Positions 1 to 9,228 of a DNA stretch of 64,000 nucleotides are shown piece after piece. The translations under genes were made by a program, and so were the position numbers. Numbering within the stretch: position 1 is the stretch's first letter; each line of letters opens with the position of its first letter. The DNA lies in contig OZ006987.1 in the NCBI GenBank assembly GCA_963931055.1, positions 186,001 to 250,000 of the forward strand, written 5' to 3'. The notes beneath the pieces are model-generated. The model had not been told where the DNA came from and made no database searches. It was given only the letters and a program-made list of their open reading frames with translations. This DNA is from Coprenecus sp949297365 (GTDB taxonomy: Bacteria; Bacteroidota; Bacteroidia; Bacteroidales; UBA932).

Positions 1-536
1 CCCTGCCCACCTTGAAAAACAAGGAGGCGGCCCTGCGCTTAGAGGTCAAGAAGGCCAAAAAGCGCTCGGATGAGCTATTGGAAGAGCTGGCCTCATCCCT
101 GGAAAAATACAGATACATGTCAGGTCTGTGGAACGAGTTCGAGCCCGGACTGATAACCGTTAAGGACGTGGAGCTGGAAACAGCAAAGTTTGCAGGTGTC
201 AAGATTCCGGAGCTCAGGAACGTCATATACGAGGTCAAGGAGTTCGACCTGTTCCGCAAGCCCATGTGGTACAGTGACGGAGTACAGATCCTGAAGGACT
301 TGGCACGTCTCGGTATCGAATCAGAGATCTGTTCGGAGAAGAGCCGCATCCTGGACTGGTCCCGCAAGAAGACCACCCAGAAGGTCAACCTCTACGAGAA
401 AGTGCAGATACCAGGCTACCACGAAGCCATCCTGAAGATAAAGAGATATCTGGAGGATGAGGAGAACCTTTCCAAGGCATCCCAGAAAATAGTAAAGACA
501 CGCCACAACCTAGAAGAAGAGGAGGAAGCGTTATGA
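1..536 (+). CDS. ntpD: V-type ATP synthase subunit D (5' end cut by window edge)
   Basis: Central-stalk rotor subunit of a V/A-type ATPase, linking the A3B3 catalytic head to the membrane ring. The reading frame is open to the first base of the window and the residues before the first possible start (LPT, then LKNKEAALRLEVKKAKK) already match the conserved N-terminal helix of subunit D, so the true start lies just upstream. The protein is two long, charged, coiled-coil-forming helices with a C-terminal acidic tail, as expected for this family. It overlaps the next gene by 4 bp (ATGA), and with subunits I and K downstream it forms the end of an ntp/atp operon. Confidence 0.9.
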   Translation, partial: LPTLKNKEAALRLEVKKAKKRSDELLEELASSLEKYRYMSGLWNEFEPGLITVKDVELETAKFAGVKIPELRNVIYEVKEFDLFRKPMWYSDGVQILKDLARLGIESEICSEKSRILDWSRKKTTQKVNLYEKVQIPGYHEAILKIKRYLEDEENLSKASQKIVKTRHNLEEEEEAL

Positions 537-2335
537 TTACCAAGATGACAAAATACTCCATGATCCTCCTTTCGGGAGACTTGGACTCCTTCCTGTCAGG
601 TATTCAGTCGTTAGGTATGGTGGACATCACCCGCTCCGCCGCAGCCTGCGATGATGCCTCTAAGCAGATGAGCGACCTTATAACCAGATGCAGGAACGCT
701 GTGGACTCCCTTGGCAATCTGACAAAGGAGAACCCGGACCTCAAGGCCGAAGCGCATCCTGAAATCTCAGGAGAGCAGATGCTGTCAGACTTTGAAAGCA
801 ATGCTGCCCGCCGCATGGATATAAGTACCGGACTGGCCTCACTGGAGAAAGAGTACCAGAACGCCCTCCCGTGGGGAGAATTCGCCCAGGAAGATCTCGG
901 CCGCATCAGGAAAGCCGGGCTTATCCCCCATTTCTACTGCGCGGGCGACAAGAAGTTCCAGAGTCGGTGGGAGGAGGAATACCCGCTGTGGGTGCTCAAC
1001 CGCACAGGCGGCAAGACATATTTCACCGTACTGTCCGGACCGGAAGAGGATTTCAATTTTCCCATGGAGCAGGCACAGTTTCCCGTACGTCCGGCATCCG
1101 CTGTACTGTCCGAAATAGACCGGCTTAAAGCCGAACGGGACAGACTGCTGGCTGTGGCCGCCGGATATGCGGAACGGACTGCCGAACTGCAGGAGCTTGC
1201 CGACAGAACATTCGCCTCACTTGACCTGTATCTTGCAGAGACATCCTCCGTCAAGGAAGGAGAAGGGACCATAAGTATCGTGGAAGGCTTCGCTCCCACA
1301 GAGGACGACATCAAAGTCAAGGAATACCTCGACTCATGCAGCGTCTACTACATGGCCGAAGCCGCCAAGGGCGAGGACAACCCTCCAGTAAAGTTGCACA
1401 ACAACTGGTTCGCACGGCTTTTCGAGCCTGTAGGCAGTCTGTATGAGCTGCCCAATTACGATGAGCTGGACCTTACCCCCTACTTCGCCCCGTTCTACAT
1501 GCTCTTCTTCGGATTCTGCCTGGGAGACATGGGCTACGGACTGATATTGGTCATAGCCGGCATAGCCGCAGCTATTGCATTACCTAAATACAAGGCATAC
1601 GGCAAGCTTATCGCATGGCTCGGAGTGGGCTCGCTAATCATGCCCCTCCTCTCGGGAACAGTATTCGGGATGAAACTCTACGACATCTTCCCCATGCGAG
1701 AGGACATAAAGAGCCTCTTCTTCTCCGACCTGAAGATGTTCTGGTTCGCCATCATTTTCGGACTGTTCCAGATAGTCTTCGCCAGGATGATAAAAGCCGT
1801 TTTCGCCTTCTCCAGGCACAAGTGGGACGAGGGGCTGAGTGAGGTCGGCTGGTGCATGGTCATTGTCTGGGCCGCATGCGCGTATGCCGGAAGCCAGACC
1901 GGTTCGAGACTGCTGCCTTCCATCGCCGCACAGATACTGCTGTTCGGAGGACTCGTGCTCGTCCTGTTCTGCAGTAAACCGGCCAAGTTCTTCCTGCTGA
2001 GACCCCTGAAAGGCATCGTATCACTGTACGACATCACAGGCATCTTCGGAGACATGCTCTCATACATACGTCTTTTCGGACTGGGAACTACCGGAGGTAT
2101 CCTCGCGCTTGTGATCAACTCTATCGCGATGAGCCTGTCCGGCATCCCGTATGTCGGCTGGCCTGTCACAGTGATATTCCTCATCTTCGGGCACCTGGCC
2201 GTCATGGGCCTCTCTTGTCTCGGAGCATTTGTCCATCCTGTCCGTCTGACCTTTGTCGAGTTCTACAAGAACGTAGGCTTCGAAGGAGGCGGCAGAGCAT
2301 ACAAACCATTGAAATCATATAACAATAACAAATAA
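533..2335 (+). CDS. ntpI: V-type ATP synthase subunit I (a-type membrane subunit)
   Basis: Membrane stator subunit that carries the ion half-channels facing the c-ring. The 600-residue protein has a soluble N-terminal half rich in coiled coil and, from about residue 310, a series of hydrophobic helices introduced by the family signature around LPNYDELDLTPYFAPFY and FFGFCLGDMGYG. A conserved arginine lies in the SYIRLFGLG segment near residue 520, the residue expected to face the ring carboxylate. It starts inside the stop of subunit D and is followed 13 bp later by subunit K. Length is typical for bacterial I subunits. Confidence 0.93.
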   Translation: MITKMTKYSMILLSGDLDSFLSGIQSLGMVDITRSAAACDDASKQMSDLITRCRNAVDSLGNLTKENPDLKAEAHPEISGEQMLSDFESNAARRMDISTGLASLEKEYQNALPWGEFAQEDLGRIRKAGLIPHFYCAGDKKFQSRWEEEYPLWVLNRTGGKTYFTVLSGPEEDFNFPMEQAQFPVRPASAVLSEIDRLKAERDRLLAVAAGYAERTAELQELADRTFASLDLYLAETSSVKEGEGTISIVEGFAPTEDDIKVKEYLDSCSVYYMAEAAKGEDNPPVKLHNNWFARLFEPVGSLYELPNYDELDLTPYFAPFYMLFFGFCLGDMGYGLILVIAGIAAAIALPKYKAYGKLIAWLGVGSLIMPLLSGTVFGMKLYDIFPMREDIKSLFFSDLKMFWFAIIFGLFQIVFARMIKAVFAFSRHKWDEGLSEVGWCMVIVWAACAYAGSQTGSRLLPSIAAQILLFGGLVLVLFCSKPAKFFLLRPLKGIVSLYDITGIFGDMLSYIRLFGLGTTGGILALVINSIAMSLSGIPYVGWPVTVIFLIFGHLAVMGLSCLGAFVHPVRLTFVEFYKNVGFEGGGRAYKPLKSYNNNK

Positions 2336-2348
2336 ACAACTCAATCTT

Positions 2349-2810
2349 ATGACAACACCACTGATTTTAGCCTATGTGGGTATGGCGGTCATGCTTACCC
2401 TCTCCTGCACTGGAAGTGCCATCGGTGTAACAATGGGCGGCAACACCACTATCGCCGCTCTCAAGAAGAAACCCGAGATATTCGGAAAGTCCATGCTCCT
2501 GTGCGTGCTACCCTCTACCCAGGGTCTGTACGGATTCGCGGCATTCTTCCTCATGCTCAGCAGTCTGGGCGGCATGGAGGATGCCTCGCAGGTACTTACC
2601 ATGAATCAGGGACTGGCCATGTGCGCAGCCGGTCTGGCACTCGGTTTCGTGGGCCTGTGGTCAGCCATCAAGCAGGCCAGCCTCGTATGCAACGGTATCA
2701 ACGAGATGTCCAACGGCAACGACGTCTTCTCCAAGACCATGATTCTCGCCGTATTCCCCGAGCTCTACGCTATCCTCTCGTTCGCCTGCGCGTTCCTCGC
2801 CCTTCCGTAA
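2349..2810 (+). CDS. ntpK: V-type ATP synthase subunit K (proteolipid ring subunit)
   Basis: Rotor-ring proteolipid with two fused hairpins (four membrane helices, 153 residues). The ring carboxylate is E138 in FPELYAIL. Residues matching the Na+ ligands known from Enterococcus hirae NtpK can be placed: L54, T57 and Q58 in LPSTQG, Q109 in SAIKQAS, and E138. This suggests, but does not prove, that the ring moves Na+ rather than H+. It is the last gene of the operon and is followed within 30 bp by a strong terminator. Confidence 0.93.
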   Translation: MTTPLILAYVGMAVMLTLSCTGSAIGVTMGGNTTIAALKKKPEIFGKSMLLCVLPSTQGLYGFAAFFLMLSSLGGMEDASQVLTMNQGLAMCAAGLALGFVGLWSAIKQASLVCNGINEMSNGNDVFSKTMILAVFPELYAILSFACAFLALP

Positions 2811-2834
2811 CCGACTGACACTCACACTCAGCAT

Positions 2835-2884
2835 AAGAGGCTGCACCGTGTATGGTTCCACCCATCCCGTGCAGTCTCTTTTTT
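2835..2884 (+). terminator. Rho-independent terminator of the V-ATPase operon
   Basis: AAGAGGCTGCAC and GTGCAGTCTCTT form a nearly perfect stem, and the 3' arm runs into a T-tract. It lies 25 bp after the stop of subunit K. Confidence 0.85.
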
Positions 2885-3269
2885 CATCCATTTCCCGCAC
2901 CGCGAACAACTGCGCGTGATACACTCTGCCACCGGTACCCAGACCGGAGCACGCCGTGTTCTTCATGAATAAACCAGCACACCTATGAAGCACAGCCTTG
3001 GCTTGCAACACACTGTCGCCCAGCCATATAGCAAGATCACATCGGCTCTATGGCCTGTTTTTTCGGGGCATAGCGCACCTTCCCCAATCATAAATCATTG
3101 ATTATATGCGCATTATACTTCACAGCCATGCTTCATGGTTCAGTCAACATACCCCAACATTGATATGTCTGCTGTATTCCCCGCCCCGACAATACGAGAA
3201 TACCGCCCATAGCAGATGGCCATGGACGGTATTTCAAGCATGACAGCCTGCCGGACTGCCATCAACACA
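2885..3269. other. Intergenic region, no gene seen
   Basis: About 385 bp between the convergent V-ATPase and lipoprotein genes. No reading frame with coding character is visible. It holds one hairpin (3199-3233), listed separately. Confidence 0.6.
3199..3233 (-). terminator. Hairpin downstream of the LRR lipoprotein gene, possible terminator
   Basis: Twelve-base arms AATACCGCCCAT and ATGGACGGTATT pair with one mismatch around an 11-nt loop, 37 bp past the stop of the minus-strand gene. There is no clear T-tract, so termination is a guess. Confidence 0.35.
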
Positions 3270-4970
3270 TCACTTTTTAATAATTTCAATACCAGGATAC
3301 TCACTCTTTATATCTTTCATCCAATACTCCCATTCCTGCTCTTGCAATATTGTCATTGACTGAAGAGGATTATCGCCGCAATACAACGTACTCAGATCGG
3401 GACAAAAGCTGACATCAAGAGTCGTCAACTGATTGTTCACGCAGTCCAATGTTTGCAGAGCAGAGCAGTCGCTGAGATCAAGGCTCGTCAACGGATTGTT
3501 GCGGCAGTTCAATGTTTGCAGAGCAGAGCAGTCGCTGAGATCGAGACTTGTCAGATTACACATCACAGTCGTTCCAATCGTTCCCTCATCTGTAATTATC
3601 AAGTTTTGCAGATTAATACAGCCACTGACATCAAGAGTCGTCAACGGATGGTTGCGGCAGTTCAATGTTTGCAGAGAGGTACAGCCGCTGACATCAAGGG
3701 TAGTCAGATTACCGCCATCAGTATACAGGCTTTGTAGATTAGTACAGCCGCTGACATCAACACTTGTCAACTGAGGGACTTTTGAGAAGATTATCATATT
3801 TTGTACACCTGGACAATCACTAACATCAAGGGTTTCCAATTTACCGTTCATAAAAGAAGCTCCATTTAAAAAATCCATTTTCAAATTGGTACAGCCACTA
3901 AGATTGATATTAACTACCGATAACGTATTAAAACTCAAATCCTGCAGACTCGTGCAGCCACTGGCATTAAGGCTTGTTGTGTGACAAGCCAAAGATTGCA
4001 GAGAGGTGAAGCCGCTGACATCGAGGCTGATTAATGGATTATTCCGACAATTCAAATCTTTTAATTTTTTATTCTGTCTTAAATCCAGTGACGATAGCTC
4101 ATTATCACTGCAATACAACACTTCAAGATTCTCAAACGCTTCTATACCAGACAGAGAGGTGAGTCCCAATTCTGAGACATTCATCTCACGAATATTCCTG
4201 ACTTCCCGGCCAATGATCCTGCCGTCCCCGTCATCATCGAAATGTTCCAAGCAGTAACGCTCGAACTCCGCATCCTCAAACTCCACTTCGGTATCGTGAT
4301 ACTGAACGATATGGATAGTATCCTTAGAGTCTCCGCCGACTTCCTTGAACACTATGTCACACTCACGCTGAGAGTCTCCCGTGTATTCCGCTATGAGGAA
4401 CGAGAGAGTCTCCTCCTCAAGTGCCTTTGTCTGCTGCAGGGAGACCCACTCCCCGCCATTATCCGTGTACTCTATCTCGTACTCGATGGAGGTAGTCGCA
4501 AGCACCTCGCATATTCCTCCCTCATCCAGAAAGATATTTCCTCCCTTAGAGGCAAGTCTGAAATCAAGATACCCGAACTGCGTTTGAGACACGGTCAGTG
4601 ACACCGTCTCTGTTCCTGCGACTATGTTGAATGTGTGCTCGCGCATATCGTATGACTCGTTGGCTGACACTTCCACGGTCAAGGTCACTGCCCCGGCCTG
4701 CCCACGGACCGGAGAGATGACACACCAACTAAGCAGGGAATTAGGATTGTCTATTTCCCATTCGGTATTGGATGTAAGCTCCACTGTCTGCCGGCCCGCT
4801 CCGGAACCGACTGAGACACTGTCGGACGAGAGACTTATGACGACCTCCTCATTGTCTCCTCCGCCATCGTCAGGAGGATTGGTTCCTTCCTCGTCCTTGC
4901 TGCAGGCGGCCAGGAGCGACAGGCACAGCAGGCTCACGCAGCCGGACAGAATCAATATTGACTTCTTCAT
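3270..4970 (-). CDS. Leucine-rich-repeat surface lipoprotein with BACON domain
   Basis: Predicted lipoprotein: an N-terminal hydrophobic segment ends in a lipobox LAAC with C23 as the lipidated cysteine, followed by an acidic linker as in exported Bacteroidota lipoproteins. Residues about 45-130 read as a BACON domain (VSVGSG..., TSNTEWEI..., ending VSLTVSQT), and a second beta-rich segment follows to about 225. A Ca-loop-like DDDGDGRI sits near residue 246. From about residue 262 to the end run 21-residue leucine-rich repeats of the form L-x-x-L-x-C-x-x-N-x-L-x-x-L-D-[VL]-S-x-C. Role is probably ligand or host binding at the cell surface; the ligand is unknown. It lies 19 bp downstream of the UDG-like gene on the same strand. 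Confidence 0.8.
   Translation of the reverse strand: MKKSILILSGCVSLLCLSLLAACSKDEEGTNPPDDGGGDNEEVVISLSSDSVSVGSGAGRQTVELTSNTEWEIDNPNSLLSWCVISPVRGQAGAVTLTVEVSANESYDMREHTFNIVAGTETVSLTVSQTQFGYLDFRLASKGGNIFLDEGGICEVLATTSIEYEIEYTDNGGEWVSLQQTKALEEETLSFLIAEYTGDSQRECDIVFKEVGGDSKDTIHIVQYHDTEVEFEDAEFERYCLEHFDDDGDGRIIGREVRNIREMNVSELGLTSLSGIEAFENLEVLYCSDNELSSLDLRQNKKLKDLNCRNNPLISLDVSGFTSLQSLACHTTSLNASGCTSLQDLSFNTLSVVNINLSGCTNLKMDFLNGASFMNGKLETLDVSDCPGVQNMIIFSKVPQLTSVDVSGCTNLQSLYTDGGNLTTLDVSGCTSLQTLNCRNHPLTTLDVSGCINLQNLIITDEGTIGTTVMCNLTSLDLSDCSALQTLNCRNNPLTSLDLSDCSALQTLDCVNNQLTTLDVSFCPDLSTLYCGDNPLQSMTILQEQEWEYWMKDIKSEYPGIEIIKK
3437..3560. repeat. 63-bp nucleotide repeats within the LRR coding region
   Basis: The leucine-rich repeats are nearly identical at DNA level here: the segment beginning AATGTTTGCAGAGCAGAG occurs at 3448 and again at 3511, a 63-bp period equal to 21 codons. 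Related, more diverged units continue to about 3770. Such identity allows repeat number to change by recombination or slippage without a frameshift. Confidence 0.75.
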
Positions 4971-4989
4971 AACTGACAGAATTTTAAGG

Positions 4990-5703
4990 TTATCTATTCA
5001 TATCTGCGGTGAATTGTGCGCCGAGAGTCCTGCCGGCGATATCCAGCTGCTCGGTCGTGTAGCGGGCTGATGTATGCGGGATGGCATAGAACGGGATACC
5101 GTTGAGCTGTCCGCCCTTGACATTCTGCGCTATCTGGGTGAGACCGGTGATATACGGTCTGAGGGAGGGCAGACAGGTTGCGGCTCCTACACAGAGAATC
5201 CGCTTCGGACGGAGAATGTCGATAAGCTCCACAGTGTGCGGGACGAGAGCGTATGCCGCTTTCGGTATCCGCTTTGCATTAGGGGTATTGAAAAATATCA
5301 GTTCTGTGCAGACGAGGCGCGAGGCGTCATCCAGCAGATAGTCCACTCCGCCACGTCCAAGTATATTCCGGAGTCTCCGCCACATACGCCAGCTTTCTCT
5401 GGTACCGAATGACGGGTTGCCCTTTATCAGCACATCTCCGGTCATTCTGCCGTGCAGTCCCCAGGCCTGCCAGCCGTCGTTGTCCAACTGCCCCTGGAAG
5501 CCGTCCCTGCCTGTATAACCGGCATCTCCATACGGATTGATTGTCAAGATCAGCAGCTCCGGCGGAGCAGTCAGTCCGCGCAGGTCTGACTGGGTATAGA
5601 ATGCCAGGTTGCAATCCTGATGCGACGGGTCTACGGCCAGGCTGTGATACGCCTCCGCTGTCCTGGCCGCCCATTCGAGAAGTTCGTTTTCCTTGTAGCT
5701 CAT
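4990..5703 (-). CDS. Uracil-DNA glycosylase-superfamily-like protein
   Basis: About 237 residues from the ATG at 5703 (MSYKENELLEW); the open frame continues upstream to 5835, but that part is Trp/Cys-rich and unlike coding sequence. Seen: LLILTINPYGD near the start of a Rossmann-like sheet, a GNPSF turn, FFNTPNAKRIP, a predicted strand LRPKRILCVGAA, and IPHTSARY near the C-terminus. The N-P pair and the late H-T-S resemble the two catalytic loops of the uracil-DNA glycosylase fold, so a base-excision or nucleotide-binding role is plausible. This is a fold-level guess. The downstream lipoprotein gene is only 19 bp away. Confidence 0.5.
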   Translation of the reverse strand: MSYKENELLEWAARTAEAYHSLAVDPSHQDCNLAFYTQSDLRGLTAPPELLILTINPYGDAGYTGRDGFQGQLDNDGWQAWGLHGRMTGDVLIKGNPSFGTRESWRMWRRLRNILGRGGVDYLLDDASRLVCTELIFFNTPNAKRIPKAAYALVPHTVELIDILRPKRILCVGAATCLPSLRPYITGLTQIAQNVKGGQLNGIPFYAIPHTSARYTTEQLDIAGRTLGAQFTADMNR

Positions 5704-6735
5704 AGTCTTGATATGTTGCCCGACCCGGCTCCAGATGACGGTTGTGCGCAAAAAGAAAGTGTGGAGCCGATTCCGTCTATCCATTAGAAGGTTGTGGCAA
5801 ACCCAAGCGCAGATAAACGATACCCAATACCCCACACTCGATTAGATATGGAGTTCAGGGAAGTGTATGGCACACCCCTGCCTCATAATCTAAACAAGAA
5901 TGAGTGCTGTCCGTTGTCCTTGCGCTTGAAAACTGCCACATTTTCTAATCAGGACAGTGCGAAAACACTTTCAGTATGTATGTTGATTGCTCAACGGCGA
6001 CAAAGATACTGATTTATTTCCACAAACGTACAGCACTCATGGGATATTGAGCGGCAAAGGTCGCAATAATCCGCTATGGCTGCATCACAATTTGCGGCAT
6101 TTGTCAAAAATGTCGATGCAGACCCGCATAACAGAATGCTTCAGAGCATTACGCCGCACCCGTCCCCGTCATACTTACCGTAGGTAAATACCCTGGATTA
6201 TAATTGTTTAATCGAGACAGTCCATTACAAAGGCTGTCGAGCGGACAGGCGTGTTTTCGTCCTCGCCCGCAGTTCTCATTCCGCAGCACTTTTACAGCCT
6301 TTAGGCAGATTGGTCTATGGCTGACGTGGGCAGAATGATGCCTATGAGGACATTTTGCCCGGCAAATGAGTCAGGGCGGTCGGGGGCTTTAGTCAGATTT
6401 CTGAATTAGCGAGCACATCTCAAAGAGTATAACTATCTGATAATCCCACAGATACTTCCTATCCTCTGTTCTTCTCGACCGAAAAAAACACACCGAGAAA
6501 TACCGGCTATAAATACTATTTAACTGATTAACAGTGCGTTATTACAAGACCCATGCGCTTCTAAATTCAAAATCATATATACGCGACAGCACCGACCATG
6601 GAGAAGGTGGTGATGATTCCGCGCTTTCGTCGGCACCTGCTCCGTGTTCGATGCACTGCATGCGCATTTCCGCATATTCCTGACTTCGTCAACGTGTCAG
6701 GTGTTCAGCATATCGGGCAAGCCGGAGGAAACCGC
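5704..6735. other. Long intergenic region without a convincing gene
   Basis: About 1 kb between two minus-strand genes. Short open frames exist in several frames but none has family resemblance or consistent codon use. The base composition changes along the region, which may mean decayed genes. I see no RNA gene. Confidence 0.5.
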
Positions 6736-7530
6736 TCAGAAGTCGAGGGAGAAGATGTCGGAGCGGGGCAGGCAGACGAGCTGGAGATCATCCGGTATGG
6801 TCAGGCCGATGGAAGTCAGGGCATAATACGAGGTGCGGTAAGCCAGGCCGGGGGTGTTGTTGTCCTGACTTAGATGACAGAGAAATACTCCCTTGAGGCC
6901 CGGATGCCAGATACGTTTGAGGGCAGAGGCGCAGTCATCGTTGCTCAGGTGTCCGTTGTCTCCCATGACACGGGCCTTGAGCTCAGGCGTATAGCGGCCC
7001 CTGATGAGCATGTCTATATCGTAATTGGATTCGATTATCACGTAATCAGCCTGTCTGCAATATTCATAAGCATACTCGGGCACCCGGCCCAGGTCGGTCA
7101 TGAACACGAAACGTGTGCCGAAGAAGTCCAGGAAGTAACCCAGGGTCTGGGTCGCGTCGTGGGGTACCTCGAATGTCACGCAGCCTACTCCGCGCATCTG
7201 CTCCGGAAATCCGGGACGCAGCACTCTGCGCGAGCCGGCCAGGTCAGGACCGACTGCGCTGTGACGGGTCAGGGCATCGTGCAGCCTGGCCGTGGCATAT
7301 ACCGGCACAGACAGTCTCTGTGCCAGTGACAGCAGGCCCCGTATGTGGTCCACATGATCGTGTGTCACGAATATCATCTCCACCGACGACACATCCACCC
7401 CGGCCTTTGCCAGCCGTTGCTTGATGGTACGGAAACCTATCCCTGCATCCACTACCAGGGCCGTACTCTCATTGCCTATATAGTAACAGTTACCGTTGCT
7501 CCCGCTCGAGATACTCAGAAATCTTGCCAT
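6736..7530 (-). CDS. Metallo-beta-lactamase-fold hydrolase (WalJ/YycJ-like)
   Basis: 264-residue MBL-fold protein with the family start SSGSNGNCYYIG and LVVDAGIG, and the metal-binding motif THDHVDH at about residue 56. Later histidines (PHDATQTLGY, NGHLSN) and FMTDLG fit the two-metal site. WalJ-like proteins are single-domain hydrolases, some with exonuclease activity; the substrate here is unknown. It starts 41 bp inside the 3' end of the HAD gene, so the two are translationally linked, and it is the last gene of the minus-strand salvage operon. Confidence 0.85.
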   Translation of the reverse strand: MARFLSISSGSNGNCYYIGNESTALVVDAGIGFRTIKQRLAKAGVDVSSVEMIFVTHDHVDHIRGLLSLAQRLSVPVYATARLHDALTRHSAVGPDLAGSRRVLRPGFPEQMRGVGCVTFEVPHDATQTLGYFLDFFGTRFVFMTDLGRVPEYAYEYCRQADYVIIESNYDIDMLIRGRYTPELKARVMGDNGHLSNDDCASALKRIWHPGLKGVFLCHLSQDNNTPGLAYRTSYYALTSIGLTIPDDLQLVCLPRSDIFSLDF

Positions 7531-8140
7531 ACAGATCGTCCTTGGGGTTATAGAGCACTGTGTGCAGGCCCAGTGCCTTGCCGGCCTCTATATTGGCCGG
7601 GGAATCATCTATGTACAGTGTCTCTTCGGGCACTATGCCCGAATCTTCTATCATCTTTATGAATATGGCCTTATCAGGCTTGGCGAGTCTCATCCGGTAT
7701 GACAGATACAGCTTCTCGAACAGTTCCTTCACATCATATCCCTTATCCTTGAACAGCTTACGGCAGTAGGCCATGCCGATAGGATTGGTGTTGCTGAGCA
7801 GCAGCATACGATAATCCTTCCGATAAAAAAGCAGGGTCTCTATTTTATCCTGCGGGATGTCGCTGAGAAAACAGTTAAGGGAGTAATCTATCTCCCTGTC
7901 GGACACAATCTTGGGCTTACCGTCCCTGATAATGGCCGAATGTGTCCGGATAATCTGCCGGAACTGACGCGCTGATATCTGCCCCGTCTCGAATTTCTCA
8001 AAGAAGCCTATCTGACGGTAAGACCTGAGTACCTCACCGAAATCCCGGTAGCCGACTATATCGTTGAATGCCCTGATACAGGCGACACGGTTCAATGGGA
8101 CTATCACTCCGCCCAGATCAAAAACCAGATTCTTAATCAT
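7490..8140 (-). CDS. HAD-superfamily phosphatase (subfamily IA, YihX-like)
   Basis: 216 residues. Motif I is FDLGGVIV, in which the usual second Asp (DxD) is Gly, as in YihX-type members. Motif II is LLSNTNPIG, the lysine is in RLAKPD, and motif III is YIDDSPANIEAG. A helical cap lies between motifs I and II. Likely dephosphorylates a sugar phosphate or related small molecule. It starts inside the stop of mtnA (4-bp overlap), so a role on a methylthioribose-derived phosphate is a reasonable inference, though the sequence does not identify the substrate. Confidence 0.8.
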   Translation of the reverse strand: MIKNLVFDLGGVIVPLNRVACIRAFNDIVGYRDFGEVLRSYRQIGFFEKFETGQISARQFRQIIRTHSAIIRDGKPKIVSDREIDYSLNCFLSDIPQDKIETLLFYRKDYRMLLLSNTNPIGMAYCRKLFKDKGYDVKELFEKLYLSYRMRLAKPDKAIFIKMIEDSGIVPEETLYIDDSPANIEAGKALGLHTVLYNPKDDLYGKISEYLEREQR

Positions 8141-9225
8141 ACTGTCAAGTCTTTAAGTTGTAAGTCTGAAAAATCGTACGGATATCTGAAGATACCCTTT
8201 TCCGTCACTATTCCGCTTATAAGCGAAGCCGGAGTGATGTCAAAGGCCGGATTGTAGACTTTGACACCGTCCGGGGCTATCCTGTGCCGGAAATACAGTT
8301 CCGTCACCTCTTCCGCCTCACGCAGCTCCACCGGAATATCAGCTCCGGATGCCGCCGAGGGGTCTATGGAGGAAGTAGGTCCCAGAATATAAAAGGGGAT
8401 ATGGTAATAGGACGCAAGTATGGCCAGAGCCGAAGTCCCTATCTTGTTGGCAGTATCTCCGTTTGCGGCCACTCTGTCGCAACCGGTGAGGACCAGGTCT
8501 ATCTTGCCCGAGGCCATCAGGGAAGCGGCCATATTGTCACACTGCAGAGTCACATCCACCCCTGCTTTCTGAAGCTCGAAAGCTGTAATACGCGCCCCCT
8601 GCATCAGCGGGCGGGTCTCGTCGACATAGACACGCGGGGCCATGCCGCGACTGTGCGCCAAGTATATAGGCGCCAGAGCTGTTCCGTATCTGGAGACAGC
8701 ATAGTGCCCGGCATTGCAATGCGTCAGAATCCCCATATCCGGACGGTCTATCAGAGCGGCTCCGAATCCGGCGATGGAGAGGCACATGGCCATATCTTCC
8801 GCCTTTATCGCCTCCGCCTCACCGCGCAGGGCCTCCAGCAACTCCGGAAAAGCAAGCCGGGCGGCCAGGGAGTCGAAGCGCCGCTCCATCCTCCGCAGGG
8901 CTGCCGAAAGATTCACCGCAGTAGGACGGGCGGAACAGAGGTGGCGGCTGAGGCGGTAAAACTCATCCCGGGCATGCGTGAGGTCGAATCCCGGCTCCAA
9001 AGCCGCCCTCCGGAACGCCACGTACAGCCCGTAGGCGGCAGCTATGCCAATGGCCGGAGCTCCCCTGACACGCAGTTTGACGATAGCCTCGTAGACCTCG
9101 TGCTCATCCCTTAATGTAAGAAAACGCTCTTCTCCAGGCAACAGAGTCTGGTCGACTATCACCACTCCGTCGCCCGCTGCGTTGAGCGCCACACTGTCGT
9201 ATGTGAACAGACTGTCCAGCCTCAC
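8137..9225 (-). CDS. mtnA: S-methyl-5-thioribose-1-phosphate isomerase
   Basis: Converts methylthioribose-1-phosphate to methylthioribulose-1-phosphate. The 362-residue length is normal, and the hallmarks are present: RVRGAPAIGIAAAYG near residue 52, the cysteine region ILTHCNAGHYA, VDETRPLMQGARIT, and LTGCDRVAANGDTANKIGT carrying the catalytic Asp. It sits 3 bp after the phosphorylase gene and overlaps the HAD gene, placing it in the middle of a methylthioadenosine/purine salvage operon. Confidence 0.93.
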   Translation of the reverse strand: MRLDSLFTYDSVALNAAGDGVVIVDQTLLPGEERFLTLRDEHEVYEAIVKLRVRGAPAIGIAAAYGLYVAFRRAALEPGFDLTHARDEFYRLSRHLCSARPTAVNLSAALRRMERRFDSLAARLAFPELLEALRGEAEAIKAEDMAMCLSIAGFGAALIDRPDMGILTHCNAGHYAVSRYGTALAPIYLAHSRGMAPRVYVDETRPLMQGARITAFELQKAGVDVTLQCDNMAASLMASGKIDLVLTGCDRVAANGDTANKIGTSALAILASYYHIPFYILGPTSSIDPSAASGADIPVELREAEEVTELYFRHRIAPDGVKVYNPAFDITPASLISGIVTEKGIFRYPYDFSDLQLKDLTV

Positions 9226-9228
9226 GTC

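Noticed and set aside
6598..6873. 91-codon plus-strand frame
   Set aside because: Overlaps the 3' end of the MBL hydrolase gene antisense and shows no family resemblance.
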